From contig JANBPK010001009.1 in assembly GCA_027579435.1 (NCBI GenBank), positions 1-25,691 on the forward strand: 25,691 bases of DNA, in the 5' to 3' direction. This DNA is from Candolleomyces eurysporus. Lineage: Eukaryota > Basidiomycota > Agaricomycetes > Agaricales > Psathyrellaceae. Shown here one piece after another: positions 21,508-25,691 of this stretch (positions are counted from its first letter, which is position 1; the number at the start of each line of letters is the position of its first letter). Made by a program: the position numbers and the translations under genes. Under the pieces are notes generated by a model. That model searched no databases. It worked only from the letters and a program-made list of their open reading frames with translations, and was not told where the DNA came from.

Positions 21508-22291
21508 ATTAGCGTCTTTCATCCGTCACAATTCGGAATGGATTGGCAAATGGCAGCGCTGTGGATGTTGTGAACGAATTTAGCGGCCTAGCAGCGGTCG
21601 CATGACATGGGGGCCAAGATTCAGAAACGTTCGACGGACGCAATCACCGCTTCATAATGCCTCTTATCCAGTTGGCCATTGTCGAATGGCCAGGAGCACT
21701 GTGCTGATGGTGATCACGCCGAGAAGTCACTGTATGTTCTTTCTCGTCCTTCAATTGGGTGCTCACTACTGCGCTCCGATCACTCACTCACTCCTAGGAA
21801 TGAGGAATCCCAATTCAAACCTGGATCGTTCACTCAGACACTGTAGTGCTAGATCGACTGAGATGAGGGCGACGACTCAAAAATCTACCGTTGACAGCAC
21901 CCAAGTCACCAAAGGTTCTCAAACATTGACACGGCGCAGTCCATAGAGCTAGTATTTGACGATGAGATACTATTGCCTGTCAGTAAGGAGCATGTTAAGT
22001 TGATGCGATTCTGTATCATAGCTCATTTCGGCAAGGCACACAGTGTTTTCACTGTGCATTCAGGCACAAGGACACCTTAAATACACCTGCAAAAATTTAC
22101 ATTTAATTTCTAGAGAGCAATGAGACTAGAAGTCATTAAACGTGACTCGCAGCTACCATAACCGGGTAAAAATGGCTGGTCAATCATCAGCTGGTGTGTG
22201 GACCAGCTTGCGTCGTTTAGTAGCCCTGGACGGCTGGTTTGGTCTGGTGAGTTCCAGAACCAATTTTGAATCCTTGTTATTGTAGGAAATA

Positions 22292-22370
22292 GCAAGTTCC
22301 AAGGGAGGTCGGGGCATTATCTTCAATTCTTCCCACTGAAATTGGGCACCAGCCACTATCCATTGAAGCA
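22292..22370. repeat. Diverged direct repeat, copy B
   Basis: On the minus strand it reads QWIVAGAQFQWEELK...RPPLELAIS inside an open frame at 22371-22180. The protein-like agreement with copy A suggests both derive from a coding exon of unknown type. Confidence 0.6.
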
Positions 22371-22485
22371 CCTGTTTAAGAGCGTTCAGTGGCTTTGAGA
22401 ATTCTGAATTTCAAGAATCAAAGACTGACTTGGAAGATATCCCTGCCTGAGAACTAATTGCAAATGTGAGAGGTTATGGTCATGG

Positions 22486-24504
22486 TCAATCTCGAGCTCT
22501 GGGTTGAAAATTAAATGTCCGCACCCGATTTGTTAGAAAAATATACTTGTTGCTAGTCAGGAAATTTTGTTGGTGTTCAAGAAGGTCCGGAATCTAAACA
22601 GGAGTTGGTTAATTATACAAAGTAATGGGAGAACAACATTTCAGAACCTACTCTTGAACAGATAGCATTTGATGCAAGTTGCAGGTCGGATTGGGCTGTT
22701 TCGTATGTGTGGTCGGTGATCCCGCGTCGAAGACAAACTGGCGGCCGGAAAACCAACTGCTCTTCCAACCAGAGCCTGACATCAGGGTCAGGACGTTCCA
22801 CTGCCCATGCCAATTGTTTGAGACAGTCCACAAGTGGATGCAAAAAATCATCGGATGTTGAAGGTAATCCACACAGAAGGGAGTTGAAGAATAAACTACA
22901 GAGGAAAGCAGGATACGGCATCCGATTGATATGGCAAGACTGGAACTGCTCAATTTCATTCATGAAATTGCAGAAGTCTGTTTCCACGAATGATCGCCAA
23001 TGTTCATTCAAGTACAATCCACCATACCTGCTGATGAGGTGGTTCTTCTTTTCAAAGATGGAGGAAAAGCAGTAGTAGGACAGACACAGATGAAATGAGG
23101 GTGGTATGAAAAAATTTCCCGATCGGCTTTCGGTGGTGAGGAAGTCGTGGAGGGACCTATGGCATACTGTAACATTGCCTTGTTCGTCTGCTCCGGGAAC
23201 GTTAATGATGGCTTGCAGGGGTAGCAGGACACGAAGCACTTCGAATGTTTTGATGTTAAGCAGCCCCGCTATCCCTACAATGGGAAGGGGAACTTTGAGG
23301 AGTGCGATGGTGGAGATGATGTTGCGGAAGTGAGGGAAATTTTGCGAACGGGAGAGTGTTTGTATGTACAGGCTATCAAGGCCATTGATCTCCAGGGCAA
23401 GAGGGAGGCGATCCATAGGGGTTGTTGGATCTTCTTCTACGATTGGTTGCACGATGAATTTGAACATTGTTGAAGCAAGAAGAAAGGAATTGCCTGTCTT
23501 CTTTATCAAACCGTCCAGGTTCAACTTTGTTGGCCATTCACCATGCTCGCGAACGTAGGCTCGGATGATGCGGTCCTGCTTCGCTGCCGCCTGGAATGAG
23601 GTCCTGAGAAACTTCTTGATGTCCCAATAGGTCCAGCGGTCGGTGTCGAGGCTGACTAGACGAACTCCACCGGTCTCCAGGTGCTCGCGGATGTGCTGTT
23701 CTACTCGACTAGCGATGAAGATTCGCAGTGGGACGGTGGGGTTCTCTTTGAAGAAGTCAAGGACATGAGCGATGAACTCCTTTACCCCCTGTTTGTCTTC
23801 GCATTCGTCGAGACCGTCGATGACAATGAGATAGGGTCCATTGGTAAGGGTCTGTGCGAGAAAGGCATCGTCCTTCATGACAGATAGGAACGGAGTGAGG
23901 ACCAAAAAGATCCAACTGCGTAGCCAAGGACACATCACCGGTTATCAGGCCTGGCGCCGACTTGACGGCAGCGTCGATTAACGGTGCTGCTGCAGGTATC
24001 GCGGACACTAGCTGGCTGGCGAGTGTCACGGCAAACCTATTCATGGTGCTCCTGTCGCCTGCCCCGCGNAAAAAAGAAGTAGCTCGCGAGGAGGCGGCCA
24101 GAACTTGCATAAATCTTGGATATTTGCAGAGAAACCGAGGACTTGCCGCAGCCCGCGAAACCGTGAAGCCAGTAGATGTGGCATACGCTAGCATACACCA
24201 TCACTTCTCTGTCGGCCCAGATAATGACCTCAAGAATTGGCTGTTCCCTGGTCCCAGGAAAGCATTCCGAGTCTGGCGGGGACCTCTTCCGATTTCGAGT
24301 ATGCGACGCATCGGGAATTGGGTTGAGTCGACGAATGAGGTCTAAAACGATAGGCTTAGCGAGTGGATACTTGTAAACTTCGTCTTATCACTTACCCTCC
24401 TCCAGGTTCAAGATCTGGTACTGGTTTCCAGCGACGAAAGTGTTGGTTTGGTGGTCGATTTGAAAATGGTGCGCATTCGGAAAGTTTGCGAACCGCGGAT
24501 CCAT
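22486..24504 (-). CDS. NLR2: NACHT protein without WD40 repeats, three exons
   Basis: Exon 1 24504-24396, exon 2 24341-22652, exon 3 22593-22486, with GTAAGT/TTTTAG and GTAGGT/GTTTAG introns of 54 and 58 bp. The short N-terminus contains HFQIDHQTNTFVAGNQY. Exon 2 then has SECFPGTREQPI, the P-loop YWLHGFAGCGKSS (about 24130-24170), LASYFF, Walker B LIVIDGLDECED (about 23790-23830), RIFIASRVEQHIREHL, a winged-helix-like part and VCHRSLHDFL. The C-terminus ends IPDLLEHQQNFLTS... without WD40, ankyrin or TPR repeats. Frame breaks lie at an N in a T/A run (24069) and at an A5 run near 23904-23908. Both look like homopolymer errors, but a real pseudogene cannot be excluded. Likely a P-loop NTPase of the fungal STAND class; role unknown. 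Confidence 0.88.
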
Positions 24505-24708
24505 GACTGAACGTTGGTGAGGGGAAGGCTGAAAAACTTGTCGAATGGGACTCGTGCAGAGGTGCGCAGGGGATACAGGTATGCTTCGGGATATCAAGAA
24601 GGCAAGGATATACTTCGGTGGCTCAGTGAAGGAAGGGCAATGTCACGTCACCATAGCACGACAGCACCCACAGACACACACATTGCAATACATATAACGC
24701 ACAGCCCT

Positions 24709-25552
24709 TCAGCGCCACGGGATCATTCCTTGAAAGTTGAGAATCAGATGAACGGGAAGATCATCTATGGTACGGCATGCCGAATGCCGGAGAACCATCC
24801 CCATGCTATTGATGAATTCCTGCTCCTTGTCCTCGCATTCGTCGAGACCGTCAATAAGGAACGCTCCTTTGACAAGGGTCTTGATGAATTGTCCTCCTTG
24901 TATGGCTGCCTGGAAAGGTTCGTACACCAAGCGATATCCAGCTGTGTACTCAAGGACATACTGTCAGTCAGCCTGGCTCCACCCTCACAGCCGCTTCGAG
25001 GAACGAGGCTGTTGCAGGCATCACAGCTGCTAACTCAGACTGACTGGCCAAGGTTGCCGCAAAAAATATTAATCCTGCTTCTGTCCTCTTCTCCGCGAAA
25101 AAAGAAGCTGCCGAGTAGACGCCCGGCCGATGATCGGAAAATTCTTGCAATTTCCAGCAAAAAAAANTGGCGGATTTACCCCAACCCGCGAACCAGTGAA
25201 GCCATTAGACGTGAACGGTTGGCAAGCTATACGCAACACGCTTCCATTGGTCCAAGTGGTGATCCGCTTGAGCACCTTCCTCTTCGTTCCAGGAAAACGC
25301 TCTGAGTCTGGAGAGGAATGCTTTCGGTTTCGAGTGAGATGCGTCAGTGATCGGTTTAGTCGAATGACCAGGCCTTGAAGCTTGAAGCATGGCGTCAATG
25401 AATACGGATATTGCTATTATTTTTTACTTACATATCTTCCCCTCGTTCGGAGCATTCTGGCAGCCAGTGACAATGATGGTAGTTTGCTGATCGATACGAA
25501 AATTGCGGGTACCAGTGGGGAAGATTTGAATGTTTGTGGGTTTCGCTGCCAT
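24709..25552 (-). pseudogene. NLR3: truncated, broken tandem paralogue of NLR2
   Basis: Exon 1 25552-25432 contains NFRIDQQTTIIVTG. The intron 25431-25374 (GTAAGT...TTCAAG) lies at the same place and phase as in NLR2. Exon 2 reads VIRLNRSLTHLTRNRKHSS, PDSERFPGTK, then WLHWFAGWGKSA where NLR2 has WLHGFAGCGKSS, so the first Gly of the P-loop is Trp. A stop precedes this motif and a stop ends VRVEPG. Further frame changes come before FLIDGLDECEDKEQEF. Similarity fades just after the segment equivalent to IASR, and the rest of the NACHT domain is absent. An N at 25167 sits in a poly-A/T run. It is a tandem duplicate that has lost function. Confidence 0.85.
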
Positions 25553-25691
25553 ATTCGACGGAGGTAGGGGAAGGAATCCACACAGATCGCAGGTGAGAGC
25601 GTGGATGTGGCAGGAAGGCAAAGCTTCGCAATGACATTCGCAGCAAGGACACCGCCCTTCGAAGGCGTTCCAGTGATGGATGCTGATTATC
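25553..25691 (-). promoter_or_regulatory. 5' flank of NLR3 copy
   Basis: The minus-strand sequence before the ATG is pyrimidine-rich (TTCCTTCCCCTACCTCCG type), as is the flank of NLR2 (TTTTTCAGCCTTCCCCTCACC). This is a common composition before fungal start codons. No TATA box is obvious and the window ends here. Confidence 0.35.

Larger units (their letters stand above)
21058..22485. other. Intergenic stretch with a diverged repeat pair
   Basis: Frames at 21279-21482 and 21602-21946 are open but show no family signature. A 79-bp segment occurs twice, at 21429-21507 and 22292-22370. The last part lies just downstream of the NLR2 stop and includes its 3' UTR. Confidence 0.55.

Noticed and set aside
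22707..23075. Plus-strand open frame of 122 codons
   Set aside because: Antisense to the NLR2 C-terminal part, which reads as a real NACHT-protein helical region.
24514..25305. 263-residue plus-strand open frame
   Set aside because: Antisense to the NLR3 remnant, whose NACHT motifs are on the minus strand; no domain in the plus reading.
1..25691. CRISPR array, rRNA or tRNA genes
   Set aside because: No regularly spaced short repeats and no cloverleaf or rRNA core strings were seen; the only regular array is the 129-bp WD40 coding repeat.

Overview
The window looks like nuclear DNA of a filamentous fungus, most likely a basidiomycete of the Agaricomycetes type. The signs are short spliceosomal introns of about 50-75 bp, a NACHT-WD40 (NLR/STAND) gene, a NACHT-only gene, a TPR-CHAT protein and a Ty1/Copia retrotransposon. 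It comes from a draft assembly: single N bases are scattered through 9.3-10.4 kb, and several frame breaks sit in homopolymer runs.

Layout. (1) 1 to about 5950, plus strand: a decayed Copia element with leader/5' LTR remnant, an atypical gag-like ORF, then protease, integrase, reverse transcriptase and RNase H broken by 13 in-frame stops and two frame changes. A polypurine tract and the first ~90 bp of a 3' LTR follow. (2) 5951-7569: no gene recognised, almost no CpG, one 28-bp inverted repeat. (3) 11527-7570, minus: NLR1, with helical N-terminal domain, NACHT and four near-identical 129-bp WD40 repeats. (4) 11797-16028, plus: a seven-exon TPR-CHAT gene, divergent from NLR1 across 269 bp. (5) 16029 to about 17630: no convincing gene, one Arg/Asp/Glu-coding tract. 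(6) about 17634-19310, plus: a decayed multi-exon gene of a family I cannot name. (7) 20149-21057, plus: a long frame broken by only four stops, probably another dead gene. (8) 24504-22486, minus: NLR2, a three-exon NACHT protein without WD repeats. (9) 25552-24709, minus: NLR3, a broken tandem copy of NLR2.

How the parts may work together. Fungal NACHT-WD40 proteins are nucleotide-driven receptors for non-self, and CHAT domains are caspase-like cysteine proteases. The head-to-head NLR1/TPR-CHAT pair with one short shared promoter region therefore looks like a possible sensor-protease module for regulated cell death, inside a birth-and-death cluster of NLR genes. That link is inference from gene order.

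The most striking sequence-level signal is a CpG desert. By eye there are only four CpG dinucleotides between 5895 and 8299. The desert begins at the truncated LTR, runs through the 3' half of NLR1 and fades out near 9.3-9.5 kb, where the N-rich zone starts. The 5' half of the same gene is CpG-rich. This suggests that cytosine methylation and deamination linked to the retrotransposon spread into the receptor gene, or that the gene is a junction of two differently marked copies.
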